A stretch of DNA of 64,000 nt from an uncultured Clostridia bacterium (GCA_947596085.1 CANQEW010000004.1:33879-97878), one strand, 5' to 3'; shown: positions 32,333 to 42,088, counted from the first letter of the stretch. Notes: generated by a model from the sequence alone, not told the origin. Translations and numbers: made by a program.

Positions 32333-33838
32333 ATGGATTCCAACGCCAGCGAATGGCGCAAATTGCAGAGCGGATCGGACATCCGCTGCGACGCGGAGAA
32401 GCTCACCGACGAATTCACCGCAAAGATCGGCTACGCGTTTGCGCAGTGGACGGCGCGGCGCGCCGGCACCACATCCGACAAAATCAAGCTGGCCGTGGGA
32501 CACGATTCGCGGCTGTCCGGGCCTCGGCTTCGGGAGGCGCTGATCCGCGGCCTGAAGGCCGCCGACAGCGACGTGCTGGACTGCGGCCTGTGCACTACGC
32601 CCGCGATGTTTATGATCTGCGTGGATCCCTCAACCCGGGCGGACGGCTCCATCATGATTACGGCCAGCCACATGCCCGCCGGGAAAAACGGTTTCAAATT
32701 TATTACGAGGGCGGGCGGACTGTCCGCCGCGGAGGTGGCGGAGCTCATCGACGAGGCGACGCGCATCGAGCTGCCAGACCCGCTGGTGACGGAGATCGAC
32801 TTTCTGTCCACCTACACCGAATCGCTTGCGGCCATGGTGCGCCGCAGGTTGAACGATACCAGCAAGAAGCCGTTGCTGGGCCTGCACGTGGTGGTGGACG
32901 CGGGCAACGGTGCGGGCGGCTTCTATGCGCGCTTTCTGGAGGAAATGGGCGCGTATGTGGACGGCAGCCGGCGGCTGGAGCCGGATGGAAGCTTTCCGCA
33001 GCACTGCCCGAATCTGGAGGACGCCGAGGCTACGGCCGAGCTCTCCCGGGCGGTGTTGGAGAACGAGGCCGATCTGGGCGTGCTCTTCGACGCGGACTGC
33101 GACCGCGCGGCCATCGTGGATCAAAGCGGCCGGACCATCGGCCGCAACCGCCTGATCGCACTGATCGCGGCGATTCTGCTGGAGGAGAACCCCGGCGCGA
33201 CCTTCGTGACCGACAGCGTGACCAGCTCGGGCCTGAACCGGTTTATCAACGAGTGGGGCGGCACGCACTACCGCTTCAAGCGCGGCTACCGCAACGTGAT
33301 CGACGAGGCGATTCGCCTGAACGCCGAGGGCATCGACTGTCCGCTGGCCATCGAAACGAGCGGCCACGCGGCGTTCCGGGAGAACCACTTTTTGGACGAC
33401 GGCATGTATCTGGTCACGCGCTTGCTCTGCGAGGCGCTGCGCCGCAAGCGCGAGGGGCTGACGCTGTCCTCTCTGATCGACGAACTGCAGGAGCCGGTGG
33501 AGAGCCTGGCGATCCGCCTGCCGATCGTCGGCGCGGAGGACTACCGTGCGGCCGGGCAGGAGGTCATCGAAACCATCCTCTCCCACACGCTGGAGAATCC
33601 CGAGTGGAAGCTGGCGCCGGACAACCGCGAGGGCGTGCGCATCTCCTTCAACCTGGACGGAGGCGTGAACAACGCCTGGTTCCTGCTGCGTCTGTCCGTG
33701 CACGATCCCGTGATGCCGCTCAACGCGGAAAGCGACGTGCCCGGCGGCGTGAAGCGGATGCTGCGCGCGCTGTGCGAATTGCTCGCGGACGTGGATACGC
33801 TGGATCTCGAACCGCTGCGCCGCGCCGCACAAGCGTGA
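32333..33838 (+). CDS. Phosphomannomutase/phosphoglucomutase (alpha-D-phosphohexomutase)
   Basis: A 501-residue enzyme interconverting hexose 1- and 6-phosphates. Seen: active-site serine about 112 in ITASHMPAGKNG, the Mg-binding loop DADCDRAAI (about 253-260; family DGDxDR, so one glycine is replaced by alanine), the sugar-binding loop ETSGHAAF (about 341-348) and a C-terminal phosphate-binding domain. Start ATG after GGAGG. Substrate preference (mannose or glucose) cannot be settled from sequence. It links to nucleotide-sugar and teichoic-type polymer synthesis. Confidence 0.9.
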   Translation: MDSNASEWRKLQSGSDIRCDAEKLTDEFTAKIGYAFAQWTARRAGTTSDKIKLAVGHDSRLSGPRLREALIRGLKAADSDVLDCGLCTTPAMFMICVDPSTRADGSIMITASHMPAGKNGFKFITRAGGLSAAEVAELIDEATRIELPDPLVTEIDFLSTYTESLAAMVRRRLNDTSKKPLLGLHVVVDAGNGAGGFYARFLEEMGAYVDGSRRLEPDGSFPQHCPNLEDAEATAELSRAVLENEADLGVLFDADCDRAAIVDQSGRTIGRNRLIALIAAILLEENPGATFVTDSVTSSGLNRFINEWGGTHYRFKRGYRNVIDEAIRLNAEGIDCPLAIETSGHAAFRENHFLDDGMYLVTRLLCEALRRKREGLTLSSLIDELQEPVESLAIRLPIVGAEDYRAAGQEVIETILSHTLENPEWKLAPDNREGVRISFNLDGGVNNAWFLLRLSVHDPVMPLNAESDVPGGVKRMLRALCELLADVDTLDLEPLRRAAQA

Positions 33839-33867
33839 GAAAATTTGTGAAAAACCCTGCGGAGCGC

Positions 33868-33896
33868 TTTCGCATGGTTTCACAATATGGTATAAT
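33868..33896 (+). promoter_or_regulatory. Promoter of the transketolase gene
   Basis: A perfect TATAAT at 33891-33896 with a weak -35 (TTTCGC at 17-base spacing), 43 bases before ATG 33940. Confidence 0.5.
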
Positions 33897-33939
33897 AACC
33901 ACAACCAAACCAAATTCGTCAGAATAGGAGTGATTACCC

Positions 33940-35913
33940 ATGAGTCATGAACAGATGGTTGTCAACGCCATCCGCATCCTGGCCGCCGAGGGCGTGCAGA
34001 AGGCCAAGTCCGGCCATCCCGGCATGCCGATGGGCGCCGCGCCCGCCGCTTACGCCGTGTGGGGCAAGCAGATGACGCACAATCCCGCCGATCCCAAGTG
34101 GTTCAATCGCGACCGCTTCGTGCTGTCCTCTGGCCACGGTTCCATGCTGATCTACAGCCTGCTGCACCTGTTCGGCTACGGCCTGACCATCGAGGATCTC
34201 CAGCAGTTCCGCCAGCTTGGCTCCAAGACGCCGGGCCACCCGGAGTACGGCCACACCGTGGGCGTGGAGACCACCACCGGCCCGCTGGGCCAGGGCATCG
34301 CCAATGCCGTCGGCATGGCCATGGCCGAGAGGCACCTGGCCGCGAAGTTCAACCGCGAGGGCTTCCCCGTGGTGGACCACTACACGTTCTGCATCCTGGG
34401 CGACGGCTGCATGATGGAGGGCATCTCCCACGAGGCCTGCTCGCTGGCGGGCACGCTGGGCCTCAATAAGCTGATCGCGCTCTACGACGACAACGAGATC
34501 TCCATCGAGGGCAACACCGACATCGCCTTCCGCGAGGATGTGCCGGCGCGCTTCCGCGGCTACGGCTGGAATGTGATCGACGTGAAGGAGGGCAACTGCT
34601 GGAAGCAGGTGAACGCCGCGCTGACCGTCGCGAAGGAATCCGACAAGCCCACGCTGATCGTGTGCCACACGGCCATCGGCTTCGGCTCCCCGAAGCAGGG
34701 CCAGGCCTCCTCCCACGGCGAACCCCTCGGCGAGGAGAACATCATCGCCACCAAGAAGGCCCTCGGCTGGCCCTGCATGGAGCCCTTCGGCGTGCCGCAG
34801 GAGGTCTATGACTGCACCGCGGAGACCGCCAAGCGCGGCGCTGCGGCCCAGGAGGCCTGGAACGCCATGATGGCCGAGTACGCCAAGGCCTATCCTGAGC
34901 TCAAGGCCGAGCTGGACAAGTGGCTCTCCGACGAACTGCCGGATCTGACCCAGTGCGAGGATCTGTTCAAGTTCGAGAAGGGCGGCGCCACCCGCGCCAG
35001 CGGCGGCGAGGTGCTCAACCGCCTGACCGCGTACATTCCGAACTTCTTCGGCGGCTCCGCCGACCTGGCGCCCTCCAACAAGAGCTACATGAAAGGCAAG
35101 GGCGACTTCTCCAAGGAGACTCCCGAGGGCGACAACATCCACTTCGGCGTGCGCGAACACGCGATGGCCGCGATCTGCAACGGCATCCGACTGCACGGCG
35201 GCCTGCGCTCCTACTGCGCGACCTTCTTCGTGTTCTCCGATTACATGAAGAATGCCATGCGCATGAGCTCCATCATGAACCTGAGCGTGCCCTACATGCT
35301 GACGCACGACTCCATCGGCGTGGGCGAGGACGGCCCGACCCACCAGCCCGTCGAGCATCTGGCGGGCCTGCGCGCGGTGCCGGGACTGATCGTGTTCCGC
35401 CCTGCGGACAGCAAGGAGGTCGCCGCCGGTTGGATCGCCGCGCTGACGCAGAACCATCCCACGGCGCTGGTGCTCACGCGCCAGAACCTGCCCCTGTACG
35501 AGAACAGCGGCGCGCAGGCGCTCAAGGGCGGCTACGTGATTTCCGACTGCGCGAAGGCCACCCCCGACGTGCTGCTGATGGCCTCCGGCTCCGAGGTGGA
35601 GCAGTGCATGGGCGCGCAGGCGCTGCTGAAGGAGGAGGGCATCGAGGCCCGCGTGATCTCCATGCCGAGCTTCGAGCTGTTTGAGGTGCAGAGCGACGAG
35701 TATAAGGAGTCCGTGATGCCCAATGCCGTGCGCGCGCGCGTGGCCGTGGAGGCCGCCGCGAGCTTCGGCTGGCACAAGTACGTGGGTCTGGACGGCGCGA
35801 CGGTCTGCATCGACCACTTCGGAGCCTCCGCTCCCGCGGGCCTGCTCTTCAAGGAGTATGGCTTCACCGCCGAGAACGTCGCCGCCACCGCGAAGAAGGT
35901 TCTGGGCAAGTAA
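33940..35913 (+). CDS. tkt: Transketolase
   Basis: A 657-residue full-length transketolase of the pentose phosphate pathway. Seen: N-terminal SGHPGMPMGAAP, the catalytic-region SSGHGSMLIYSL, the thiamine-diphosphate motif GDGCMMEGISHEA (about 154-166), the pyrimidine-domain FGVREHAMAAICNG and DSIGVGEDGPTHQPVE, and a C-terminal domain with SFGWHKYVGLDGA. Start after AGGAGTG. Codon use is strongly biased, indicating high expression. It has its own promoter and terminator. Confidence 0.97.
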   Translation: MSHEQMVVNAIRILAAEGVQKAKSGHPGMPMGAAPAAYAVWGKQMTHNPADPKWFNRDRFVLSSGHGSMLIYSLLHLFGYGLTIEDLQQFRQLGSKTPGHPEYGHTVGVETTTGPLGQGIANAVGMAMAERHLAAKFNREGFPVVDHYTFCILGDGCMMEGISHEACSLAGTLGLNKLIALYDDNEISIEGNTDIAFREDVPARFRGYGWNVIDVKEGNCWKQVNAALTVAKESDKPTLIVCHTAIGFGSPKQGQASSHGEPLGEENIIATKKALGWPCMEPFGVPQEVYDCTAETAKRGAAAQEAWNAMMAEYAKAYPELKAELDKWLSDELPDLTQCEDLFKFEKGGATRASGGEVLNRLTAYIPNFFGGSADLAPSNKSYMKGKGDFSKETPEGDNIHFGVREHAMAAICNGIRLHGGLRSYCATFFVFSDYMKNAMRMSSIMNLSVPYMLTHDSIGVGEDGPTHQPVEHLAGLRAVPGLIVFRPADSKEVAAGWIAALTQNHPTALVLTRQNLPLYENSGAQALKGGYVISDCAKATPDVLLMASGSEVEQCMGAQALLKEEGIEARVISMPSFELFEVQSDEYKESVMPNAVRARVAVEAAASFGWHKYVGLDGATVCIDHFGASAPAGLLFKEYGFTAENVAATAKKVLGK

Positions 35914-35931
35914 GATCGTCTCAATAAAATG

Positions 35932-35961
35932 CCGCCGCGGCCGAAGGGCCGCGGCGGTTTT
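35932..35961 (+). terminator. Intrinsic terminator after tkt
   Basis: Perfect 11-bp stem CCGCCGCGGCC/GGCCGCGGCGG with GAAG loop, then TTTT, 18 bases after the stop. Confidence 0.85.
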
Positions 35962-35979
35962 CACGCGCGCTTCTCGTAT

Positions 35980-36468
35980 TCAGAAGGTCACTTCAATCGT
36001 CCGGGAGATTCCATATACATAATACTGAATTTTCAAGCCGCGCACAGCGTCCGCGGGGGCGTGCGTGAGGTACTGCAGGTGGACGTGGCCTGTGCTCCGG
36101 GCGGGAACGTCCGTGCCGTCGCCGGCGAGGGCGTAGACGGCCACGTCGCCGCTCGCGCCCAGCGGCTGCACGTTTAGCCACTCCGCGTCGAAGGCGCCGC
36201 GATTGGAGAGGAGGACATTCACGTCCAGCAGCGTGTAGGCGGAGGCGTCGCCCAGCGCCTCGTCGCTGAAGCGCGCCGGTTCGATGCCGTTCGCGAGCGC
36301 CCTGCGCGCCTGCTCGAAGGAATCGGGGTGCTCCGCGGCGGGGGCCGAGATGCAGCTCACCTCCGCGCGCAGCGTGCCGCCCGCGTAAAAGAAGGCGCAG
36401 AAGCAGAGCATCAGAATCAGCAGCATCGAAAGAAAGATCGTCGCCGTTCGCACCGTATCACCCCGCAT
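35980..36468 (-). CDS. Small membrane-anchored protein of unknown function
   Basis: A 162-residue protein with a hydrophobic N-terminal helix (about 9-32, IFLSMLLILMLCFCAFFYAG) acting as anchor or signal, and an extracytoplasmic beta-rich domain ending VRGLKIQYYVYGISRTIEV. Start ATG 36468 follows GGAGGAG; upstream in-frame codons precede the promoter. No family recognised. It is convergent with tkt. Confidence 0.75.
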   Translation of the reverse strand: MRGDTVRTATIFLSMLLILMLCFCAFFYAGGTLRAEVSCISAPAAEHPDSFEQARRALANGIEPARFSDEALGDASAYTLLDVNVLLSNRGAFDAEWLNVQPLGASGDVAVYALAGDGTDVPARSTGHVHLQYLTHAPADAVRGLKIQYYVYGISRTIEVTF

Positions 36469-36483
36469 ATTTCGATCTCCTCC

Positions 36484-36512
36484 ATTGTACCATTCCGAGC
36501 GGAGGCTGTCCA
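36484..36512 (-). promoter_or_regulatory. Promoter of the anchored protein gene
   Basis: On the minus strand TGGACA (36512-36507), 17-base spacer, TACAAT (36489-36484), immediately upstream of the GGAGGAG ribosome-binding site. Confidence 0.65.
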
Positions 36513-36711
36513 GCGTTCCGCGCGTTTTTTCACAAAGGGCCGCCATGGATGCGGGTTTGTCCAAAATGCGGAAGGGTGAAGAAGGCGAACCGCAAACGAT
36601 CTTCATTGACAGCGTCAATGGCGATTGCCCGGCATCATAATCCTCATGAATCCATCTCTGCAATCGCGCATCGCGGAATTCAAATTTGTTTAAAAATTGT
36701 TCATCAAAAAA

Positions 36712-36753
36712 TTAGCACTCACCTATTGACAGTGCTAACAATTTGAGTATAAT
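36712..36753 (+). promoter_or_regulatory. CIRCE operator overlapping the hsp20 promoter
   Basis: TTAGCACTC-N9-CAGTGCTAA (36712-36738) matches the HrcA operator TTAGCACTC-N9-GAGTGCTAA at 17 of 18 positions. The promoter TTGACA (36726-36731), 16-base spacer, TATAAT (36748-36753) overlaps it, so bound HrcA would block polymerase. It lies 130 bases before the hsp20 start. Confidence 0.92.
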
Positions 36754-36882
36754 GATACTTGAACAAAGGAACGAGATCAATGGAATGACCTCCGCTCCGA
36801 TGCTCAGGCAACATCATTCGCGCGGCGGGACACGCAAGGCCGCGCGGGACATGCGGATTGAAATGGAAAGGAAGTATGAATT

Positions 36883-37353
36883 ATGTTGATGCCGAGTATC
36901 TTTGGAGAGAGTTTGTTTGATGAGCTCATGGATTTTCCGTTCAACGAGATGGAGCGCGAGATGGAGCGCGATATGCGCAGGGCGAACCGGCAGCTGTACG
37001 GCAGGAACGCGAAGCGCGAAATGAAGACCGACGTGCATGAGACGGAAACCGGCTACGAGGTCGATATGGATCTGCCGGGCTTCAAGAAGGATCAGATTGA
37101 GCTGAACCTCGAAAACGGCTATCTGACCGTGACGGCGGTCAAGGGCACGGATCGCGAGGAGAAGGACCGCGCCGGCAGGCTGATCCGCCAGGAGCGCTAC
37201 GCGGGTACGATGCAGCGGAGCTTCTTCGTGGGCGAACACATCACCGAGAACGATGTGAAGGCCAAGTTCGAGGATGGCGTGCTGCACCTGGAGCTGCCCA
37301 AGCCGGAGGCGCCCAAGATGCCCGAGAAGAGGGTTATCATGATCGAGGGTTGA
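36883..37353 (+). CDS. Small heat-shock protein Hsp20 family (alpha-crystallin domain)
   Basis: A 156-residue ATP-independent holdase. The N-terminal about 45 residues are acidic/Arg-rich (FNEMEREMERDMRR); the alpha-crystallin domain spans about 48-145 with KTDVHETETGYEVDMDLPGF, LTVTAVKG, and the GVLHLELPKPE strand that contains the family GVL motif. Start after GGAAAGGAAG. Control by CIRCE/HrcA is expected from the upstream site. Intrinsic terminator follows. Confidence 0.95.
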   Translation: MLMPSIFGESLFDELMDFPFNEMEREMERDMRRANRQLYGRNAKREMKTDVHETETGYEVDMDLPGFKKDQIELNLENGYLTVTAVKGTDREEKDRAGRLIRQERYAGTMQRSFFVGEHITENDVKAKFEDGVLHLELPKPEAPKMPEKRVIMIEG

Positions 37354-37367
37354 TTCCATTCGCACAC

Positions 37368-37408
37368 AGCCGCCCCCGTTCCTTCAAGGGAACGAGGGCG
37401 GCTTTCTA
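37368..37408 (+). terminator. Intrinsic terminator after hsp20
   Basis: A 15-bp stem with one mismatch (37368-37382 with 37389-37403, loop TTCAAG) followed by TTTCT. Confidence 0.8.
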
Positions 37409-37460
37409 TCTTTAAGAATCGGCAGACGGCGAGAAGCACCGGCCGTCCGTACATGCAAGG

Positions 37461-39893
37461 TCAACGGATGTCGTATACGCTGCGGGCGCGAACGCAGGCG
37501 GGTTCGCCTCGAAGAATCTTCACGCGCCGTTCCCCGCCATTCATGTCGAAGTAGTTATCCTCCAGCACCACGTCGGGACCGCACTGGAGCTCCACGCTGC
37601 GCGCGTAGCTTTGGGCGGAGACGACCACCGCGCCGTTATCCAACCGCGCGTCGAGTTTGGGATCCTCGAAGCGGAAGTGCTTCGGCGGGCAGAAGAGCAC
37701 GCTGCCCGCGCCGACGGGTTCGCCCGCCTCGTTCTCCAGAGCGTAGGCAAAGTAGCAGCTGTAGGTATCGCGGTCGGAGAAGTCCAGCTCGTCCAGCCAG
37801 AGCGTGCTTAACGCGGGCACGGTCACATCCCGGCAGCCTTCCAGCAGCACCGACGCGTCGCTGCGGCGCAGCGACCAGCGCACCCTGCCGCGGAATTCCT
37901 GAAGCGTCTCGTTGCTGACGTTCAGCCGCGCGGACTTCTTCAGCGCGAAGGGTTCGGCGTTCACATTGGTGTTTTGCGAGAGGACGCCCTCCTCGTGGCA
38001 GGAGATCAGCACCGGGGCGAAGAAGCGCTTCGCGTAGTAATGGAGCGCCTTCCACCGGCCGTAGTAGTCGATGCTGGACCAGCTGGCGACCGGCCAGCAG
38101 TCGTTGAGCTGCCAGATCACCGCGCCCATGCAGCGGCCGCGGTTCCGCCGCCAGTGCTCCACGCCGTACTGTATGGCCTGCGCCTGCAGGAGCTGCGACG
38201 CGTAAACCAAGCCGTCCAGATCGCGCGGATAGAGGTACATCTGGGAGAGGTAGGAGACGATGCGGCCGTTGGCCGAGGCGTTGCGCTGGTGCTTCTCCAT
38301 CACATAGGAGAACGCGTTGCGATCTTCCGGTGCGGTGAAGCGCTCGATGGTGTCCATGCAGGGGAAGGACTGGAAGCCGAATTCGGAAACATAGCGGAAC
38401 AGATAGTTCCGATAGTCCGTGAAGGGCTTCAGACCGTGCCACACGGCCCAGTAGTGCACGTCGCCCCGATCGGGGTCCTGCGGCGCGTCGAAGCTGCCGC
38501 CGCTGCTGGGGCTTGCGGGCCAGTAGAACGTCTGCGGATCCTCCGACTTGAGCACCTTCGGAAGGATGTATTCGTACATTTTGATGTAGTCGGCCTTTTG
38601 CCGGCAGCTGGAGACCCATTCGCCCATGGCCACAAACTGCTCCATCTCGTTGTTGCCGCACCAGAGGGCGAGGGAGGGGTGATGCCGCAGCCGCCGCACG
38701 TTGTCGATGGCCTCGGCGGTGATGTTTTCCTCAAATTCGTCCGTCAGGTTGTATACGGCGCAGGCGAACATGAAGTCCTGCCACACCAGCAGGCCGAGTT
38801 CGTCGCAGATATCGTAGAAAAAGTCATCGGGATAGTAACCTCCGCCCCAGACGCGGATGCAGTTCATGTTGGCCGCGCGAGCGTCCTCCAGCAGGCGGCG
38901 GGTGCGCTCGGGCGTCACCCGTGGCAGCAGATTGTCCTCGGGAATGTAATCCGCGCCCATGGCGAACACATCCACGCCGTTGACGCAGTGGCTGAAGGAT
39001 TCTCCCCACGCGTCCTTCCGGCGGCTGACGGTCATCGTGCGCAGGCCGATGCGCTTCCGCCAGGCATCCAGAACCCTGCCCGCGGATTGAAGCTCCACGT
39101 GAACCTCGTACAGCGGCTGCGCGCCGAATCCGGCGGGCCACCAGAGCTGGGGATGATCGATGGAAATTTCGCAGCTTTCGCCCTCGGCGGAGAAGCTCCC
39201 GCCATCCGGCGCGGTGACGGTGACCTTCACGCGAGTCTCGGCGTCGGTTTGGCGCTCCAGGCGCGTTTGCACTTCCAGCGTGACCGCGCCGTCCGCGTGG
39301 CGCTGCAGCACCTGCACGCCGCGAATGCGGGCGCGGTCGATGCCGGTCAGCGAGATGCTTCGCCAGATTCCGGCGTCGGGAAGGCGTGGGCCCCAGTCCC
39401 AGCCGAACATGCAGTGAGCCTTGCGGAGCAGGGGAAAGCCCACCATGGCGTCGGAGCTTCCGTCCGCCCGGGAGCGCGCGTAGGCCTCGCGAATAAACCT
39501 GGTGGGGGAGGAGAAGCGTATTTCGATCTCGTTTTCACCGGGGCGCAGGAGCGATTTGACGTCGAACTCCCAGGTGCGGTGCATGTTGTTCGCGCGGCCC
39601 GCGGGCAGGCCGTTGACGCTGATTTCCGCGAGGGTGTCCAGCCCCTCGCAGCGCAGCAGAACCGCGTCGGAGGCAAGCAGTGCTTCGTCCGCCCGGAATC
39701 CGCGGCGGTAGCGGAAATCGTTCTCCATCAGCTTGAGGGCCTCCGCCTCGTTATCCCGATAGAAGGGGTCGGGAATGAGGCCCGCGGACAGCAGGTCATG
39801 GTAGACGGAGCCGGGCACCGTGGCGTTTACGGTCGGAAAACCGCCGCCGAGCACTTCAAGAGTCCAAATGCCGTCAAGGGACAGTGTATTCAT
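37461..39893 (-). CDS. Glycoside hydrolase family 2 beta-mannosidase
   Basis: An 810-residue cytoplasmic enzyme that removes terminal beta-mannosyl residues. Seen: N-terminal jelly-roll with LDGIWTLEVLGGG and GSVYHDLLSAGLIPDPFYRD, typical of beta-mannosidases; WGGGYYPDDFFYDICDELG; the acid/base Glu about 415 in WCGNNEME; and the nucleophile Glu about 504 in VSEFGFQSFP. Start ATG 39893 follows GAGAGG. It is divergent from the family-5 importer operon, so beta-mannosides are a likely import substrate. Confidence 0.93.
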   Translation of the reverse strand: MNTLSLDGIWTLEVLGGGFPTVNATVPGSVYHDLLSAGLIPDPFYRDNEAEALKLMENDFRYRRGFRADEALLASDAVLLRCEGLDTLAEISVNGLPAGRANNMHRTWEFDVKSLLRPGENEIEIRFSSPTRFIREAYARSRADGSSDAMVGFPLLRKAHCMFGWDWGPRLPDAGIWRSISLTGIDRARIRGVQVLQRHADGAVTLEVQTRLERQTDAETRVKVTVTAPDGGSFSAEGESCEISIDHPQLWWPAGFGAQPLYEVHVELQSAGRVLDAWRKRIGLRTMTVSRRKDAWGESFSHCVNGVDVFAMGADYIPEDNLLPRVTPERTRRLLEDARAANMNCIRVWGGGYYPDDFFYDICDELGLLVWQDFMFACAVYNLTDEFEENITAEAIDNVRRLRHHPSLALWCGNNEMEQFVAMGEWVSSCRQKADYIKMYEYILPKVLKSEDPQTFYWPASPSSGGSFDAPQDPDRGDVHYWAVWHGLKPFTDYRNYLFRYVSEFGFQSFPCMDTIERFTAPEDRNAFSYVMEKHQRNASANGRIVSYLSQMYLYPRDLDGLVYASQLLQAQAIQYGVEHWRRNRGRCMGAVIWQLNDCWPVASWSSIDYYGRWKALHYYAKRFFAPVLISCHEEGVLSQNTNVNAEPFALKKSARLNVSNETLQEFRGRVRWSLRRSDASVLLEGCRDVTVPALSTLWLDELDFSDRDTYSCYFAYALENEAGEPVGAGSVLFCPPKHFRFEDPKLDARLDNGAVVVSAQSYARSVELQCGPDVVLEDNYFDMNGGERRVKILRGEPACVRARSVYDIR

Positions 39894-39929
39894 GAGTTTA
39901 CCTCTCAATAACAAGTTATCGGTACTTCT

Positions 39930-39959
39930 ATTATAGTAAATGGGAACATTTGTTGTCAA
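39930..39959 (-). promoter_or_regulatory. Promoter of the beta-mannosidase gene
   Basis: On the minus strand TTGACA (39959-39954), 18-base spacer, TATAAT (39935-39930), 37 bases before the start codon. TTATCGG at 39916-39922 and CCGATAA at 40024-40030 could be arms of a shared operator in the divergent region. Confidence 0.75.
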
Positions 39960-40067
39960 CAGCGGCGGCTCGCTTCGGAACGTTGAGAATGTGCACAATA
40001 AAAGCGATAAAATTATAGGGAAACCGATAATTTTTTGGAGATGGGATTTGAAAATGAAATTTTCATA

Positions 40068-40096
40068 TTGACATGCGCGGAAAAAGTAAATATAAT
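40068..40096 (+). promoter_or_regulatory. Consensus promoter of the family-5 importer operon
   Basis: TTGACA, 17-base spacer, TATAAT (40091-40096), giving a about 165-base leader before the 40270 gene. Confidence 0.85.
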
Positions 40097-40153
40097 TATA
40101 GTAACGTAGTAATTTTATATGGCTAATTTATGCCATATATCCAAATTGTTTGA

Positions 40154-40196
40154 AAAAGGGGAATTCCCCTTTTCATGGGAGTGTACCACTCCCATG
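40154..40196 (+). repeat. Tandem palindromes in the leader of the importer operon
   Basis: AAAAGGGGAATTCCCCTTTT (40154-40173) is a perfect palindrome, followed with no gap by CATGGGAGTG-TAC-CACTCCCATG (40174-40196). In RNA the two hairpins would sit 75 bases before the start codon. They could be operators, a stabilising 5' structure, or copies of an intergenic palindrome family. Confidence 0.65.
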
Positions 40197-40269
40197 AAAG
40201 AGCGCTTGCGACCGATTTTGTGTCTTAGGCTCCACGAGCCTTGACAAATAGAAAAGGAGGATACATACA

Positions 40270-42075
40270 ATGAAAAAACTCATCGCACTGTTGATCGCTC
40301 TGATCATGGCGTGCGGCTGCGTCGCTCTGGCCGAGGACGTAACCACGCTGCCGCGTGAGGAGACCCTCTACTTCGCGGGCCAGCAGTGGGGCGCCGTCAA
40401 CAGCTGGAACCCCGTTGGCACCAACCAGAACAACTCCATGGCCATCGCCGCTGGCGCTGGCTGGCGTGAGATCATGTTCGAGACGCTGTACATGTGGAAC
40501 GTGCTGGACGGCCAGCTCTACGGCTTGCTCGCCAATGACGACTACGCCTGGAACGAGGACATGACCGCCCTGACCTTCACCATCAAGGACGCCGCCAAGT
40601 GGTCCGACGGCACCCCGGTGACCGGCGCGGACGTGGTTCGCACCTTTGACATCGGCGTGGAGATTCAGAACGGCACCGGCTCCAGCTATGGCCCGTACAT
40701 CGACTCCATCACCGCCGACGGCAACACCGTGACCATCAACGCCAAGCTGAACGACGAGGGCGCTCCGATCAATCCGCTGAAGATTCTGGACTTCCTGGAG
40801 CTGACCCCCATCGCGCAGGCCGCGTGGATTGACACGCTGGTTGAGCGCTGCGGCAGCGACGCCACCGCCATCCTGAACGATGCCGGCGAGGACGCTCCCT
40901 ACTCCGGCCCCTATGGGAAGTTCGCTTCCAACGATCAGCAGGTCGTGTACGTCCGCAACGACGCTTATTGGGGACAGGATGCCTCCATGTGGGGCAAGCT
41001 GCCGGTGCCGAAGTACATCGCGCACACCATTTACGCCGATAACGCGGCCGGTGAAGTCGCGCTGAAGGCCGGCGAGGTTGACGTCTGCCAGCAGTTCATC
41101 GGCAACGTGCAGAACCTGTGGCTCGAGGATGGCCTGCCGATCTCCACGTACTACGAGGAGGCGCCCTACGGCATCTGCCTGACCATGCCCACCGCCTGGT
41201 TCAACATGAATATGCCTGTGCTCGCGGAGAACGCCGCGCTGCGCAAGGCCATCGCCATCGCCGTGGACTATGACTCCATCATCGCGAACGCCATGACGGG
41301 CCAGTCCCCGACCTTCGCGGATGTGCCGCGCTCCCTGATGAACCCCACCGAAGGCGAGCAGGCGCTGTACGATCATGACGCCGTGGCCGATCTGCAGTGG
41401 GTTGGCAACGACATCGAAGGCGCCAAGGCGCTGCTGGACGAGGCGGGCATCGTGGACTCCGACGGCGACGGCTATCGCGAGTACAACGGTGAGAAGATCT
41501 CCCTGAACGCGGTTTGCCCGAACGGCTGGACCGACTGGCAGGCTTCCATGGAGCTCGTCGCCGCTGCCGGCGAGGCGATCGGCGTTGAGATCACCACCTT
41601 CTATCCGGAAGCGGATACCTACAACACCGTGTTCACCGACCCGAACCAGACCGAGTACGCCATCTTCATGTGGTCCCCGGATGCCTCCACGCCGTCCAAC
41701 CCCTGGACTCGCGTGAACCAGTTCATGGGCATGGACTATGTGGGCGTTCCGAACAACTGGTCCGGCAACTGGGGCCAGTATAAGAATGAGGAAGCCGACG
41801 CTCTGATCAAGCAGATCCCGCAGACCACCGACGAGGCGGAGCTGAAGAATCTGTACACCGAGCTGACCAAGATCTATCTGACCGAGGTTCCGAGCTTCTC
41901 CCTGATGTATCGTCCCTCCGTGTTCCACTCTGTGAACGAGTCCGTGTGGACCAACTACCCGGTTGAGGGCTCCACCTTCACCATGGCGGATGGCTCCGAG
42001 GTTCTCGTTCCCCCGGCTGACTGCACCGATGGCTTCGGCGTTGCGGCGCTGTACGAGCTCGAGCTGGTCGGCTAA
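40270..42075 (+). CDS. ABC transporter substrate-binding protein, family 5 (oligosaccharide/oligopeptide type)
   Basis: A 601-residue secreted binding protein. Signal peptide MKKLIALLIALIMACGCVAL; the cysteines in IMACGC could serve as a lipobox, or ALAED as a signal peptidase I site. The family-5 signature region is LTFTIKDAAKWSDGTPVTGADVV. Family-5 proteins bind peptides, nickel or, in several anaerobes, cello- and manno-oligosaccharides; the adjacent beta-mannosidase and GH3 favour sugars. Start after AAAAGGAGG. Strong codon bias suggests high expression. Confidence 0.9.
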   Translation: MKKLIALLIALIMACGCVALAEDVTTLPREETLYFAGQQWGAVNSWNPVGTNQNNSMAIAAGAGWREIMFETLYMWNVLDGQLYGLLANDDYAWNEDMTALTFTIKDAAKWSDGTPVTGADVVRTFDIGVEIQNGTGSSYGPYIDSITADGNTVTINAKLNDEGAPINPLKILDFLELTPIAQAAWIDTLVERCGSDATAILNDAGEDAPYSGPYGKFASNDQQVVYVRNDAYWGQDASMWGKLPVPKYIAHTIYADNAAGEVALKAGEVDVCQQFIGNVQNLWLEDGLPISTYYEEAPYGICLTMPTAWFNMNMPVLAENAALRKAIAIAVDYDSIIANAMTGQSPTFADVPRSLMNPTEGEQALYDHDAVADLQWVGNDIEGAKALLDEAGIVDSDGDGYREYNGEKISLNAVCPNGWTDWQASMELVAAAGEAIGVEITTFYPEADTYNTVFTDPNQTEYAIFMWSPDASTPSNPWTRVNQFMGMDYVGVPNNWSGNWGQYKNEEADALIKQIPQTTDEAELKNLYTELTKIYLTEVPSFSLMYRPSVFHSVNESVWTNYPVEGSTFTMADGSEVLVPPADCTDGFGVAALYELELVG

Positions 42076-42088
42076 GATTTAACCCGGA

